From contig NZ_KB894532.1 in NCBI RefSeq assembly GCF_000374465.1, forward strand, positions 115,616 to 179,615: a stretch of DNA of 64,000 nt. Direction: 5' to 3'. This stretch comes from Ahrensia kielensis DSM 5890. Its GTDB lineage: Bacteria > Pseudomonadota > Alphaproteobacteria > Rhizobiales > Rhizobiaceae. Positions 9,682 through 18,763 of the stretch are shown one piece after another. A program made the translations under genes and the position numbers. The notes below the pieces were generated by a model. It made no database searches and was not told the DNA's origin. It saw nothing but the letters and a program-made list of their open reading frames with translations. Each line of letters begins with the position of its first letter. The first letter of the stretch is position 1.

Positions 9682-10302
9682 TCACCGCTCCATTGCGCCC
9701 TTGCCTGCAATAATATTATCCCGAAACTTATGGATGCGCGCAATACGCGTTTCGAGTTTTTTGGCTGAGTTTAGATTAATGACATAGCTGCGCTGGCGGC
9801 CAGGTGTCAGCGCATGAAACGCTTCTGCAAGTTCCGGATCAGAATCCAAAGCATCAATCAATTCGCTTGGTAGTTCGAACTCTGCTTGAGTTTTGGGTGG
9901 CTCGATACCAGCCTTGGCATAGCCCATGGCTTCCTTGAGATAGGCCGTAATGATTGGCTCTTTGTCTGCGACATCGTCAGCACTCTTAAAGCGCAGAGTA
10001 CTTGCATGTTGAGAATGAGGGCCCGGCTTTTCAAGAATGTTTTCGCTGTCTTTTAAAAGTGCCGCATTCATAAAACTAATACGAAAATCACCACGAAAAG
10101 CGCCGATAAGAGAAATGTTTCGCCCCTCATACATGTAGCATGGATGGCCCCACTTAACGATTTCAACAAGACCTGCCTCAAGGCAAATCCGCCGCAGCAT
10201 AAGCAAACCATCGGCCCACTGCCGCACAGAACAATCAGGCGTGCCAAACCGATCACAACGCCCGCACCCTTTTAGAAAATAATCCTCAATATCTGTAATC
10301 AA
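9682..10302 (-). CDS. YdeI/OmpD-associated family protein (DUF1801-like)
   Basis: A 206-residue protein with an N-terminal DUF1801-like domain (VEIVKWGHPCYMYEGRNIS) and the C-terminal OmdA/YdeI motif (AFHALTPGRQRSYVINLNSA followed by KKLETRI). The probable start is TTG at 10302, six bases after a strong GGGAGGG ribosome site. Function is unknown; the family is often stress-associated. Confidence 0.85.
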   Translation of the reverse strand: MITDIEDYFLKGCGRCDRFGTPDCSVRQWADGLLMLRRICLEAGLVEIVKWGHPCYMYEGRNISLIGAFRGDFRISFMNAALLKDSENILEKPGPHSQHASTLRFKSADDVADKEPIITAYLKEAMGYAKAGIEPPKTQAEFELPSELIDALDSDPELAEAFHALTPGRQRSYVINLNSAKKLETRIARIHKFRDNIIAGKGAMER

Positions 10303-10379
10303 GTGATTCCCTCCCTTGTTCTTTTAGATCATCTGGCGCTCATGGCAGAAAGGTCGCACGCTTGATTACTATACACCAC

Positions 10380-10979
10380 TCACAACCCCAACACCGGATA
10401 AAGTGATGCGATCAGCAATGCGGCCATTGACCAATTAAATATCCTCAGCCGCTTAGGGTTGGTCAGAAAGCGGCGCATCTGTTGGCCAAGTACGGTCCAA
10501 CTGCTCACCGATGGTAGATTGGTCGCGCCAAAAATCAAAGCCACCCACAGCGCACCTTCCAGATCGCGTGAAGGCGAGTAGACTGTCACCGCAGTCAATG
10601 CCATTGCCCATGCTTTTGGGTTCACCCATTGAAACGCTGCAGCTTGCAAAAATGTAATTGGTGTTCCTTCTGCTTCGCTCTTTTGTGGTGGCGCAGAATT
10701 GCCAATCTTCCAAGCAAGCCAGAACATGTAAACGACGCTAACAATTTTCAAAATCATGTGCAGCACGGGCACGCTGTCAAAAACTTGCCCAAGGCCAATG
10801 CCGACTAGGAATACCATAAAGGTAAATCCCAGTCCTATGCCAAGCATATGCGGTATTGTGCGCCGGAAACCAAAATTGGCCCCCGATGCCATGAGCATCA
10901 AATTATTTGGTCCCGGCGTTATGGAGCTAACAAAAGCAAAACCAATAAGGCCGAGAAGCAAATCATAGGTCATCATCAT
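10380..10979 (-). CDS. LysE/RhtB family amino-acid exporter
   Basis: A 199-residue inner-membrane protein with about six hydrophobic segments and the family N-terminal signature (ITPGPNNLMLMASGANFGFR). It exports amino acids or related metabolites; the substrate is not readable. Its first ATG overlaps the trpEG stop codon by one base (TAATG), so it is translated from the trpEG transcript. This raises the possibility of efflux of an aromatic amino acid or intermediate. Confidence 0.9.
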   Translation of the reverse strand: MMMTYDLLLGLIGFAFVSSITPGPNNLMLMASGANFGFRRTIPHMLGIGLGFTFMVFLVGIGLGQVFDSVPVLHMILKIVSVVYMFWLAWKIGNSAPPQKSEAEGTPITFLQAAAFQWVNPKAWAMALTAVTVYSPSRDLEGALWVALIFGATNLPSVSSWTVLGQQMRRFLTNPKRLRIFNWSMAALLIASLYPVLGL

Positions 10980-13147
10980 TACTTAATCAGATGCGCAACA
11001 ACATTCTCGATCATGCGCATACCGGCATTATGGCCAAGGCTCATAATGCTCTCTGGGTGAAACTGCACCGCCGCAACCGGTTCATGGCGATGCTCAATGC
11101 CCATCACCACGCCATCCTCTGTTTCAGCCGTGACTGTAAACACATCCGGCAAACGCGCTGGATCAGCAAAGATAGAATGATAACGGCCAACTGTAATTTC
11201 TTTTGGCAGCCCAGAGAATACGCAGCCTGGTTCCTGCACGCGAATACGCGAAGGCTTGCCATGCATCGGATAGCCCAGCTGACGCAGTGACCCGCCATAG
11301 GCTTCGGTCAGCGCTTGCAAGCCAAGACACACGCCGAAGATCGGCAAGTCACGCGCTCTGGCCTGTTTAATGGTTGCTTTGCAATCAAAGTCAGATGGTT
11401 TGCCCGGTCCCGGTGATAAGACAACAAGGTGAGGCTTGTAATCATCAAACGCATCAGCGGTCACCGGTGAGCGCACAGTGCGCACATCGGCCCCTGTTTG
11501 GCGGAAATAATTAGCCAATGTGTGCACGAATGAATCTTCATGATCGACAAGCAAAATACGTTTGCCTTCGCCTACACGCGCAACGGCAATCTCACTCAAC
11601 GGCGCATTGCCCTTTGCACTATCGCGAATAGCCGCGAGCAGCGCAGACGCTTTCAATTCGGTTTCTGCTTCTTCCGCCTCAGGATCAGAATCAAACAACA
11701 AGGTTGCACCGGCACGCACAGATGCAATGCCCTCACGGATTTGAATCGTGCGCAAAGTTAAACCAGTATTCATGTCACCATTAAACTTGACCATGCCAAT
11801 CGCACCGCCATACCAAGCCCGCGGGCTTTTCTCATGGTTCTCAATAAATCGCATGGCCCAAAGCTTCGGCGCTCCGGTCACAGTCACGGCCCAAGCGTGA
11901 GACAAAAATCCGTCAAACGCATCCATGTCTTCGCGAAGTCGCCCTTCAACATGGTCAACCGTATGGATAAGGCGTGAATACATCTCTATCTGGCGGCGGC
12001 CAATAACCCGCACTGTACCAGGCTCACACACGCGGCTTTTATCGTTGCGATCAACGTCTGAACACATGGTCAGCTCAGACTCATCTTTCTTCGAGTTGAG
12101 CAATTTCAAGATTTGTTCTGAATCTGAAATCGCGTCGGCACCACGCTCAATCGTGCCAGAAATCGGGCATGTCTCAATGCGCTTGCCCGTTACCCGCACA
12201 AACATTTCCGGTGACGCACCGATTAAAAACTCATTATTGCCAAGGTTCATATAGAATGAATATGGCGCAGGGTTCGTCGCTTTCAGGCGGCGCGCAATCG
12301 CAGAAGGCTTGCTTTTGACCTGCTCATAAAACATCTGTCCCGGCACGACCTCAAACAGATCACCGCACGAAAAGCTCTGCTTAGCGCTGCGAACAAGATC
12401 CGCATATTCACCCGGATTATGATCGCCTTTTGGCGGCACAACATCGCTTGGTATAAATGGGTCGGCAGTCTGCTCACGTGGCAAGCCCGTCGTTGATGCG
12501 CCATCAGCGGCAAAATCATATTCATCGACCCATGCAGCCGCCGAATGGTTATCGACGACCAAAATTCGGTCTGGGAAAAACAGAACGAGATCGCGCTGGT
12601 TTTCGGCGCGCTCAAGCTTTTCTTCAATTGGGTCAAACTGGAATGCAATGTCATAGCCAAATGAACCAAAGAAACCCAGATTATCATCTTGCGGCGAATG
12701 GAAATGATCAACGATCTTGCGCACAACAGAAAACACGGATGGCGCGCGCGAACGCTCCTCTTCAGACACGACACGCGTAGGCTGGGCAATAACAATGGCA
12801 AGCCCGTCATCTGTGTCCGACATTTTTGCAATATGCGCTTCATCGGCAAGCGCTTTTTTAATCATCGCAACGATGATTTTTCCGCGCCCATTAAGCGCCT
12901 TGATCTGCATGTCGCGCTTGCGCGCACTGATCATGACGGGCGGATCAACAATCGCAATATCCCAGCGTGTATAGCGGCCCGGATATTCATAGTTTGAGGA
13001 TAAGACAGCGCCCAGACGATCATCGAGCGCATCCAAATAGCTATCGATTGCTGTCGCATATTCAACGGTTTCGCGGCACCGCTCAATTGCAACGCCCCCG
13101 CGTGTTATAAACTGGTCCGGTTGTTGGCGCTGGCCTGCATTCGTCAT
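10979..13147 (-). CDS. trpE(G): Fused anthranilate synthase, TrpE-TrpG
   Basis: A 722-residue fusion. The N-terminal two thirds is the chorismate-using component I ([38 protein letters not shown] region). The C-terminal third is the glutamine amidotransferase ([14 protein letters not shown], catalytic Cys in [10 protein letters not shown], His in QFHPES). It converts chorismate and glutamine to anthranilate. The fusion is typical of Rhizobiales and of Azospirillum. I chose the ATG at 13147 over a TTG at 13201 that lies next to the attenuator. Expression is probably controlled by the trpL leader upstream. Confidence 0.96.
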   Translation of the reverse strand: MTNAGQRQQPDQFITRGGVAIERCRETVEYATAIDSYLDALDDRLGAVLSSNYEYPGRYTRWDIAIVDPPVMISARKRDMQIKALNGRGKIIVAMIKKALADEAHIAKMSDTDDGLAIVIAQPTRVVSEEERSRAPSVFSVVRKIVDHFHSPQDDNLGFFGSFGYDIAFQFDPIEEKLERAENQRDLVLFFPDRILVVDNHSAAAWVDEYDFAADGASTTGLPREQTADPFIPSDVVPPKGDHNPGEYADLVRSAKQSFSCGDLFEVVPGQMFYEQVKSKPSAIARRLKATNPAPYSFYMNLGNNEFLIGASPEMFVRVTGKRIETCPISGTIERGADAISDSEQILKLLNSKKDESELTMCSDVDRNDKSRVCEPGTVRVIGRRQIEMYSRLIHTVDHVEGRLREDMDAFDGFLSHAWAVTVTGAPKLWAMRFIENHEKSPRAWYGGAIGMVKFNGDMNTGLTLRTIQIREGIASVRAGATLLFDSDPEAEEAETELKASALLAAIRDSAKGNAPLSEIAVARVGEGKRILLVDHEDSFVHTLANYFRQTGADVRTVRSPVTADAFDDYKPHLVVLSPGPGKPSDFDCKATIKQARARDLPIFGVCLGLQALTEAYGGSLRQLGYPMHGKPSRIRVQEPGCVFSGLPKEITVGRYHSIFADPARLPDVFTVTAETEDGVVMGIEHRHEPVAAVQFHPESIMSLGHNAGMRMIENVVAHLIK

Positions 13148-13212
13148 GTCAAATCTGCCTGTTTGCTCAAGATGAGCCGATAAAATTGAACCTTTAAACA
13201 ATGTGCGGACAC

Positions 13213-13239
13213 AAAAAAACCGCCTTATGTCTAAGGCGG
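13213..13239 (-). terminator. trp attenuator terminator
   Basis: On the minus strand a perfect 8-bp-stem hairpin (CCGCCTTA - gacA - TAAGGCGG) is followed by seven T residues. AGGCGG in the segment just after the leader stop (about 13263-13271) can pair with CCGCCT of the terminator, giving a competing antiterminator. It lies between trpL and trpEG. Confidence 0.88.
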
Positions 13240-13270
13240 TGCATATGCGTCAAAACACGAAAAAGCCCGC

Positions 13271-13321
13271 CTATGAAAGCGTGCGCCACCAATTCGCTGC
13301 GATGTTCATTGTTTTGTTCAT
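13271..13321 (-). CDS. trpL: trp operon leader peptide
   Basis: A 16-codon ORF (M-N-K-T-M-N-I-A-A-N-W-W-R-T-L-S) with two adjacent Trp codons, followed by the antiterminator/terminator segments and then trpEG. Stalling at the Trp pair under tryptophan limitation would permit antitermination. Rhizobial trpL leaders have the same layout, and in Sinorhizobium the released leader RNA and peptide also act in trans. Whether that holds here is unknown. Confidence 0.85.
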   Translation of the reverse strand: MNKTMNIAANWWRTLS

Positions 13322-13476
13322 AGCAAATCTTTAGCACGTAAACGCCGCAGTGCAATAAAAATTTATTCAGATCGTGAATGCCTGCCTTTAAGAGCAACAT
13401 TTTAGCCTGCCCTGCAAAGGGACGTCATATATCTTTCAAGAAACATCGATAGGTGCTCATGGCCAAGGAGCCTTCT

Positions 13477-14190
13477 ATGCCGAATGAAACATCGCAAAAA
13501 CTCATCGATCATTTAGCGGGCAAAGGACAGGGCAATGCGCCTGCCCATGCTGGCACGCGCTTTGATCCACAAGGCAGATTTTTGCCAGAACCGGGCAATA
13601 CAGTCGTCGCGCATGTGCTTGATGGTTCAAAGTCGCAAGGTGCATTGATTACCCTTGCTGAAAAAATGAAGGCATTACCAAGCGCTGCGCACTTCGCCTT
13701 CACACCTATTTCCAGCTACCATATGACGGTTTTTCAAGGGATCATAGAATTCAGACGCACGGCCGGTTTCTGGCCGCCGACCTTGCCTCTCGATGCGCCG
13801 ATTGATGCTGCAACCGCACATATGATTGAGAAATTGCAAGACTTCCCCAAATCACAGCCTTTCAATGTCAAACCAATTGCTGTCACGCCCAATGGTCTAA
13901 CGGTGGCAGGCGCAACGCCAGACGATGAAAAAGCGCTGCGCGATTTTCGCGATCAGCTGGCCGATTGTTTTGGCTATCGTCATCCAGATCATGACACCTA
14001 TACATTCCACATAACGATAGCTTATCTGATCAAATTCATGACAGCTGAGCAGGCAAAAACCCACGCAGATGCCATCCAAAAGCTAAGCGCTGACTTTCTG
14101 CAAAATGTGCCGATGATCGAACTCGGCACAAGCGACTTTTGCACATTTGAAGATATGAACCATTTTGAGCCAGTGCTCTTTAATCTCTGA
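13477..14190 (+). CDS. DUF1868 / 2H phosphoesterase-like protein
   Basis: A 237-residue protein with two H-x-T/S-type motifs (YHMTVFQ near residue 85 and FHITIAY near residue 175) spaced as in the 2H phosphoesterase (LigT-like) fold; the length and flanks match DUF1868 proteins. Likely an RNA or cyclic-phosphate phosphoesterase, but the substrate is unknown. The start at 13477 is set by AAGGAG six bases upstream. The first ATG at 13459 is less likely. It converges with fhs, whose stop lies one base away. Confidence 0.82.
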   Translation: MPNETSQKLIDHLAGKGQGNAPAHAGTRFDPQGRFLPEPGNTVVAHVLDGSKSQGALITLAEKMKALPSAAHFAFTPISSYHMTVFQGIIEFRRTAGFWPPTLPLDAPIDAATAHMIEKLQDFPKSQPFNVKPIAVTPNGLTVAGATPDDEKALRDFRDQLADCFGYRHPDHDTYTFHITIAYLIKFMTAEQAKTHADAIQKLSADFLQNVPMIELGTSDFCTFEDMNHFEPVLFNL

Positions 14191-14191
14191 C

Positions 14192-15871
14192 TTAAAACAG
14201 CCCTTCAATAACGCCGTCATCATTGAAGCGAATAATCTCTGCTGACGGTTTACGCGGCAAGCCCGGCATGGTCATAATCTGCCCGCAGACAACCACGACA
14301 AAGCCTGCACCTGCAGAAAGCCGCACCTCGCGAATAGGCACCGAATGTCCTGTCGGTGCACCGCGCAAATTCGGGTCGGTTGAAAACGAATATTGCGTTT
14401 TGGCCATACAGACGGGCAGATGGCCATAGCCCTGCTCTTCCCATGTTTTTAGCTGTTCACGAACCGATTTATCCGCCAAAACTTCATCGGCATGATAGAT
14501 GCGTTTGGCAATTGTTTCGATCTTTTGAAACAGCGGCATTTCATCGGGATAAAGCGGTGCGAAATTCGCCATACCGCTATCCGCCATTTGCACGACTTTA
14601 TGTGCGAGTTCTTCAACCCCCGCCGAACCATGCGCCCAGTGCTTGCAAAGGATCGCCTCAGAGCCCTGCTTTGCAACATAGTCTTTAACCGCTTGAACCT
14701 CGGCTTCCGTGTCGGTGACAAAATGATTGATGGCAACCACGACCGGAACACCGAACGATTTAAGATTGGAAATGTGGCGTCCCAAATTCGAGCAGCCATT
14801 GTTAACTGCATCAACATTTTCATCGCCAAGGTCTGCTTTGGCAACGCCGCCATTCATTTTCATGGCGCGCACTGTCGCCACCAAAACAACCGCGTCAGGT
14901 GCAATGCCAGCCTTGCGGCATTTGATGTTCATGAACTTTTCAGCGCCAAGGTCAGCGCCAAAGCCTGCTTCGGTTACTACATAATCGGCAATCTTCAAGG
15001 CTGTCGTCGTTGCAACAACTGAGTTACAGCCATGAGCAATATTTGCGAAAGGCCCGCCATGCACAAAGGCAGGATTGTTTTCAAGCGTCTGCACAAGGTT
15101 TGGCTGAATAGCGTCTTTCAGCAAAACAGTCATTGCGCCATCGGCTTTTAAATCGCGGCAGAACACCGGCGTTTTATCGCGCCGATAAGCCACGATCATG
15201 TCGCCCAAACGTTTTTCCAGATCTTTGATGTCTTTTGAAAGACAAAGAATAGCCATCACTTCGGAGGCAACCGTAATGTCAAACCCGCCCTCTCGCGGAA
15301 AGCCATTGGCAACACCGCCAAGTGATACATTGATCATACGTAAGGCGCGATCATTCATATCAACCACACGTTTCCAGACGATGCGGCGCGTATCAATTTC
15401 GAGCTCATTACCCCAATAAATGTGATTGTCGATCATCGCAGCAAGCAAATTATGCGCGGATGTTATCGCATGAAAATCGCCCGTGAAGTGAAGGTTCATA
15501 TCTTCCATTGGTATAACCTGTGCATAGCCGCCTCCCGCAGCACCGCCCTTCATACCAAAGTTTGGACCAAGAGATGCTTCGCGAATACAGATCGCGGCTT
15601 TCTTGCCGATACGGTTCAGTCCATCCCCAAGACCAACGGTGGTTGTTGTTTTACCCTCACCTGCAGGTGTCGGGTTGATCGCCGTTACAAGTATCAGCTT
15701 GCCGTTCTTATTGCCTTGAACAGATTGAATATATTCGGCTGATATTTTCGCCTTGTCATGGCCATAGGGCAGCAAATGTTCCGGTGAAATATCGAGTTTA
15801 GCCCCAATCTCCTGAATAGTTTTTTTATTGGCCTCACGCGCGATTTGAATATCGGTCTTATATTCGGACAA
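14192..15871 (-). CDS. fhs: Formate-tetrahydrofolate ligase
   Basis: ATP-dependent formation of 10-formyl-THF from formate and THF, feeding C1 metabolism. The protein has the P-loop [16 protein letters not shown], the [18 protein letters not shown] family signature and the normal length of about 560 residues. I prefer TTG at 15871, seven bases after GGGAGG. An ATG at 15886 would place that ribosome site inside the gene and adds five residues. It is monocistronic. Confidence 0.95.
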   Translation of the reverse strand: MSEYKTDIQIAREANKKTIQEIGAKLDISPEHLLPYGHDKAKISAEYIQSVQGNKNGKLILVTAINPTPAGEGKTTTTVGLGDGLNRIGKKAAICIREASLGPNFGMKGGAAGGGYAQVIPMEDMNLHFTGDFHAITSAHNLLAAMIDNHIYWGNELEIDTRRIVWKRVVDMNDRALRMINVSLGGVANGFPREGGFDITVASEVMAILCLSKDIKDLEKRLGDMIVAYRRDKTPVFCRDLKADGAMTVLLKDAIQPNLVQTLENNPAFVHGGPFANIAHGCNSVVATTTALKIADYVVTEAGFGADLGAEKFMNIKCRKAGIAPDAVVLVATVRAMKMNGGVAKADLGDENVDAVNNGCSNLGRHISNLKSFGVPVVVAINHFVTDTEAEVQAVKDYVAKQGSEAILCKHWAHGSAGVEELAHKVVQMADSGMANFAPLYPDEMPLFQKIETIAKRIYHADEVLADKSVREQLKTWEEQGYGHLPVCMAKTQYSFSTDPNLRGAPTGHSVPIREVRLSAGAGFVVVVCGQIMTMPGLPRKPSAEIIRFNDDGVIEGLF

Positions 15872-16028
15872 TGTGTGGCCTCCCATACCAAGCTAGCACC
15901 GCAAAAATGCTGTGACCGCAATTTTGCGGCATGCTCATTGACGCATATATTTTTCCAAGCCTTCAGGCTTGGAGCAGCCTAAAGGCGACTGTCTTGAACG
16001 ATACGGTAGGGTGAAAGCGACATAGCGT

Positions 16029-16064
16029 AAAGGCTACACCTGCAAAACTGCAGATATAGCCTTT
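16029..16064. terminator. Hairpin downstream of the AAA+/TelA operon
   Basis: AAAGGCTA and TAGCCTTT flank a nested CTGCA/TGCAG pair, 35 bases past the stop of the last gene of the operon. It plausibly ends that transcript. T runs are short on both sides. Confidence 0.55.
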
Positions 16065-16098
16065 TAATCAAGCAACTTAGATAAAGCTAAGTGAACAA

Positions 16099-17202
16099 TT
16101 AGCGATCAAGAATATCGCGCATTTCGACCAGATTCGCACGCACGCGCAACAGGTCAAAACCAATGCTTTCCAGATGCGATTTCACCAGACTTGAATTGCT
16201 ACCATTGGCAATAAATGGCGGTTTCGTCGTCATCGCTTCACGAAGCTGGTCGTCCACACGGTCCCAAACAGAATCTAGCTGACGCTGAACAACAACCTCA
16301 CGAAAATCTGAGCGTGCCGCAGACAAGATACCGTAATATCCATAGAGCTGCCCATAAGTGAACCAGAAACGGTCATCGGCGCGCGCGTCAAAGCCCGTAA
16401 AGTTCGATGCTTCCATGCGGCGTTGAAGGATTTCAGACGTTGCACCAATATCGCCCGTAATACGGTCAAAGAACTGCATGAGATTGTCGGCACGTGCATC
16501 AAAGTCTGCGTTACAAGCTTTCATTTCTTCGTTGAAGTCGATCAAATTTTGACGACCATCGCGAAGACGTGCCTGTGTTGATGGCTGCAAGAATGGCGGC
16601 GAAAATGTCAAGAACCATGCGTTCTCGCGGTAGTTGATGGATTCACGCGCTTCTTGCAAATTCTGGTTGATCGATGATGTACCGCGCACGCGGCCAAGAC
16701 GGTCCACCAACTCGATAGATGTACGGCGCAGAACTTGGTTCACACCAAGCTGGAATGCGGCTTTATTGTCAAAGAACGGCGTATCTTTCCAATCCCAGTA
16801 GAACATGAAACCAGCTTTATAAAGCGGGTTGGATGGCGCCCAAACGGTCTGATTGACATTAAAATCAATAAGATCGACAGCAACCTGAACCATTGCTGAT
16901 TGTTGGCAAGTATTGTCAGCAAGCTGATCGCCAACGCCAGTTGTTGTCTCTTCAAACTTATATGCAGCCACATAATCCTCGTCGCCAGTGGACCAGAACT
17001 GCGTGATATAAAACAGATACATATAGCTCAGAACAATGAGCAACAAGATTGTAAAGACCGGAATCTTGATGAACCAGCCTTTGCCACGCAACCAATTGCG
17101 AAAGGCAATAAACGGCCAGATGAGCCATGCGATAAAAGTACCGATCGCCCGTCCGATCAATTCAAAAATACGCGTAAAAAAAGCGACTATCGGATCTAGC
17201 AT
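16099..17202 (-). CDS. DUF2333 family inner-membrane protein
   Basis: A 367-residue protein with an N-terminal amphipathic region and one strong membrane segment (IPVFTILLLIVLSYMYLFYI, about residues 48-67), then a long, mainly helical periplasmic part (WAPSNPLYKAGFMFYWDWKD; REVVVQRQLDSVWDRVDDQL). I recognise it as DUF2333, whose function is unknown. The ribosome site GGAGGG is ten bases or less upstream of the ATG. It is the last gene of a seven-gene operon, 19 bases after the upstream gene. Confidence 0.85.
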   Translation of the reverse strand: MLDPIVAFFTRIFELIGRAIGTFIAWLIWPFIAFRNWLRGKGWFIKIPVFTILLLIVLSYMYLFYITQFWSTGDEDYVAAYKFEETTTGVGDQLADNTCQQSAMVQVAVDLIDFNVNQTVWAPSNPLYKAGFMFYWDWKDTPFFDNKAAFQLGVNQVLRRTSIELVDRLGRVRGTSSINQNLQEARESINYRENAWFLTFSPPFLQPSTQARLRDGRQNLIDFNEEMKACNADFDARADNLMQFFDRITGDIGATSEILQRRMEASNFTGFDARADDRFWFTYGQLYGYYGILSAARSDFREVVVQRQLDSVWDRVDDQLREAMTTKPPFIANGSNSSLVKSHLESIGFDLLRVRANLVEMRDILDR

Positions 17203-17221
17203 TCTTCCCTCCGGCTATTGG

Positions 17222-18505
17222 TCAATCAAGCCCATACAAGCGTGCGCGCAGCGCCGCCTTATCATTCAGATAGGTGGCTTTAAGTGTTTCCACAACATGA
17301 TTACGGTATTGTACATCATATTCTTCGTAATCATCGTAAAATGCTTGTTTGTTGAAAATATAACGCGAGACAAAATCAACACGGTTAAATTCACAGATAA
17401 GACGATTTGTCAGCCATGCATCAGGATGATCCGGCTTTGCCCGAACAAGCATAAAGCGATATTCTTCAGGTATCTCATTGATATCAACGCGCCCATTTTG
17501 CGCAATCTCGCGTTTGATCTGATTGAGGAACGGATAGCGCCCATCTTTTGTTACAAGATTGGCATTGCGATGCAGCCAGGTTTGCAGCCACACAGCATCA
17601 ACTTTCGTCATATCAACATCAGGCTCGGCTTCATGAATGATCGAGCGAATAATCATCTCAGCGCGATGTTCGATAAAACCAGTTTCTTCAATCCACGATG
17701 CACGCGGCAATTCGATACGCTTTGATGCGGCCAAAAAGCGAAACACGCGGTCATAATCACCAATCGGCAAATAGCTAACCTGCCAAGGCCGCGACCGCCT
17801 GAAACCGGGCGCATCAGGATTGCTGATAACCGTTGTCATTTTCTCATCAACGAAAATATATGCGCCGTCAAAATGGCTGGTCCAATAGGCGTTATGGCGA
17901 AACACGACATGTTCCGGCACCATATGGTTCTCGCGAATGTCACCAACTTTTTTGGAAAGTTCAACCATGCGGTTTAGCATAGCATCATCACGCCACGCAT
18001 CAGCTGTGTGTTTCAACCGGTCGATAAGACCGCGCAATTCATTGGCTTTTCCAATCACATCATCGGCCGAAAGCACACGAAATTCGACCTGCTGAATGGA
18101 GAGTAAATCTTCCATATCATTGACGACAGACACATTGTCTTCGATCTCGCCATAGATCACGTCTTTGATCGTCAGGGCATTAATGACGCGCATATTGTCG
18201 GTGTAAAACTCATACATCAGCGCGTCAGTATTTGAAAAACGCGTATGCACCACTGGCAATGACACCTGCGACGGCGTCAAAATAATAAACCGACGATTGA
18301 CGCCGTTTGGATCAAGATAATCATAGTCGCCAAGCTCTTTGGCAATTTGCGGCGAAAACCCAGTCTTATCGATGTCAAAGGCCGTCAGTTCAGTCGGCTT
18401 AATGCCAAAAGCTTGCAACGCCTTATTATAACGCTCGACCAAATGCGGCTGATCAACACTCAGCAACCGGCCATAGATAAGCTCATTTTCATAAAGGCGT
18501 TTCAT
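17222..18505 (-). CDS. Uncharacterised protein of the AAA+/TelA operon
   Basis: A 427-residue soluble protein with no motif I can assign confidently; possibly the DUF6638 family, from memory only. It is rich in Arg and aromatic residues, with stretches such as YWTSHFDGAYIFVDEKMTTV and LMLVRAKPDHPDAWLTNRLI-type sequence. The ATG at 18505 is preferred over GTG at 18517. It lies 30 bases downstream of the small membrane gene and 19 bases before the DUF2333 gene, in the same transcript. Confidence 0.75.
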   Translation of the reverse strand: MKRLYENELIYGRLLSVDQPHLVERYNKALQAFGIKPTELTAFDIDKTGFSPQIAKELGDYDYLDPNGVNRRFIILTPSQVSLPVVHTRFSNTDALMYEFYTDNMRVINALTIKDVIYGEIEDNVSVVNDMEDLLSIQQVEFRVLSADDVIGKANELRGLIDRLKHTADAWRDDAMLNRMVELSKKVGDIRENHMVPEHVVFRHNAYWTSHFDGAYIFVDEKMTTVISNPDAPGFRRSRPWQVSYLPIGDYDRVFRFLAASKRIELPRASWIEETGFIEHRAEMIIRSIIHEAEPDVDMTKVDAVWLQTWLHRNANLVTKDGRYPFLNQIKREIAQNGRVDINEIPEEYRFMLVRAKPDHPDAWLTNRLICEFNRVDFVSRYIFNKQAFYDDYEEYDVQYRNHVVETLKATYLNDKAALRARLYGLD

Positions 18506-18535
18506 ACTAGTGATCACCCAACAAACAGACTTTCA

Positions 18536-18763
18536 TCAAAGCCCCATTCCCGTCCCAAATTCTGCTAAGCCGACATAGCCACGCACAAATACTATCAGAC
18601 CAACCGCAAACCATGCCAGTGGTAGAGCGATGGCTTGTTTGAGTGAACCAGCCTTTGATGCACCGCGCTTAACAAGCCGGACCACTAACCAGACTATACA
18701 CGCTGCACAATGCAGCATGCCGTATCCAAGCATCAAAAGTACGACTGTGACGTCCGATATCAT
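18536..18763 (-). CDS. Small membrane protein, 75 residues
   Basis: Two membrane segments (VTVVLLMLGYGMLHCAACIVW and LPLAWFAVGLIVFVRGYVGL) joined by a basic loop. Its ATG overlaps the stop codon of the AAA+ gene by one base (TGATG), which supports it as a real, translationally coupled gene. No family recognised. Confidence 0.75.
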   Translation of the reverse strand: MISDVTVVLLMLGYGMLHCAACIVWLVVRLVKRGASKAGSLKQAIALPLAWFAVGLIVFVRGYVGLAEFGTGMGL

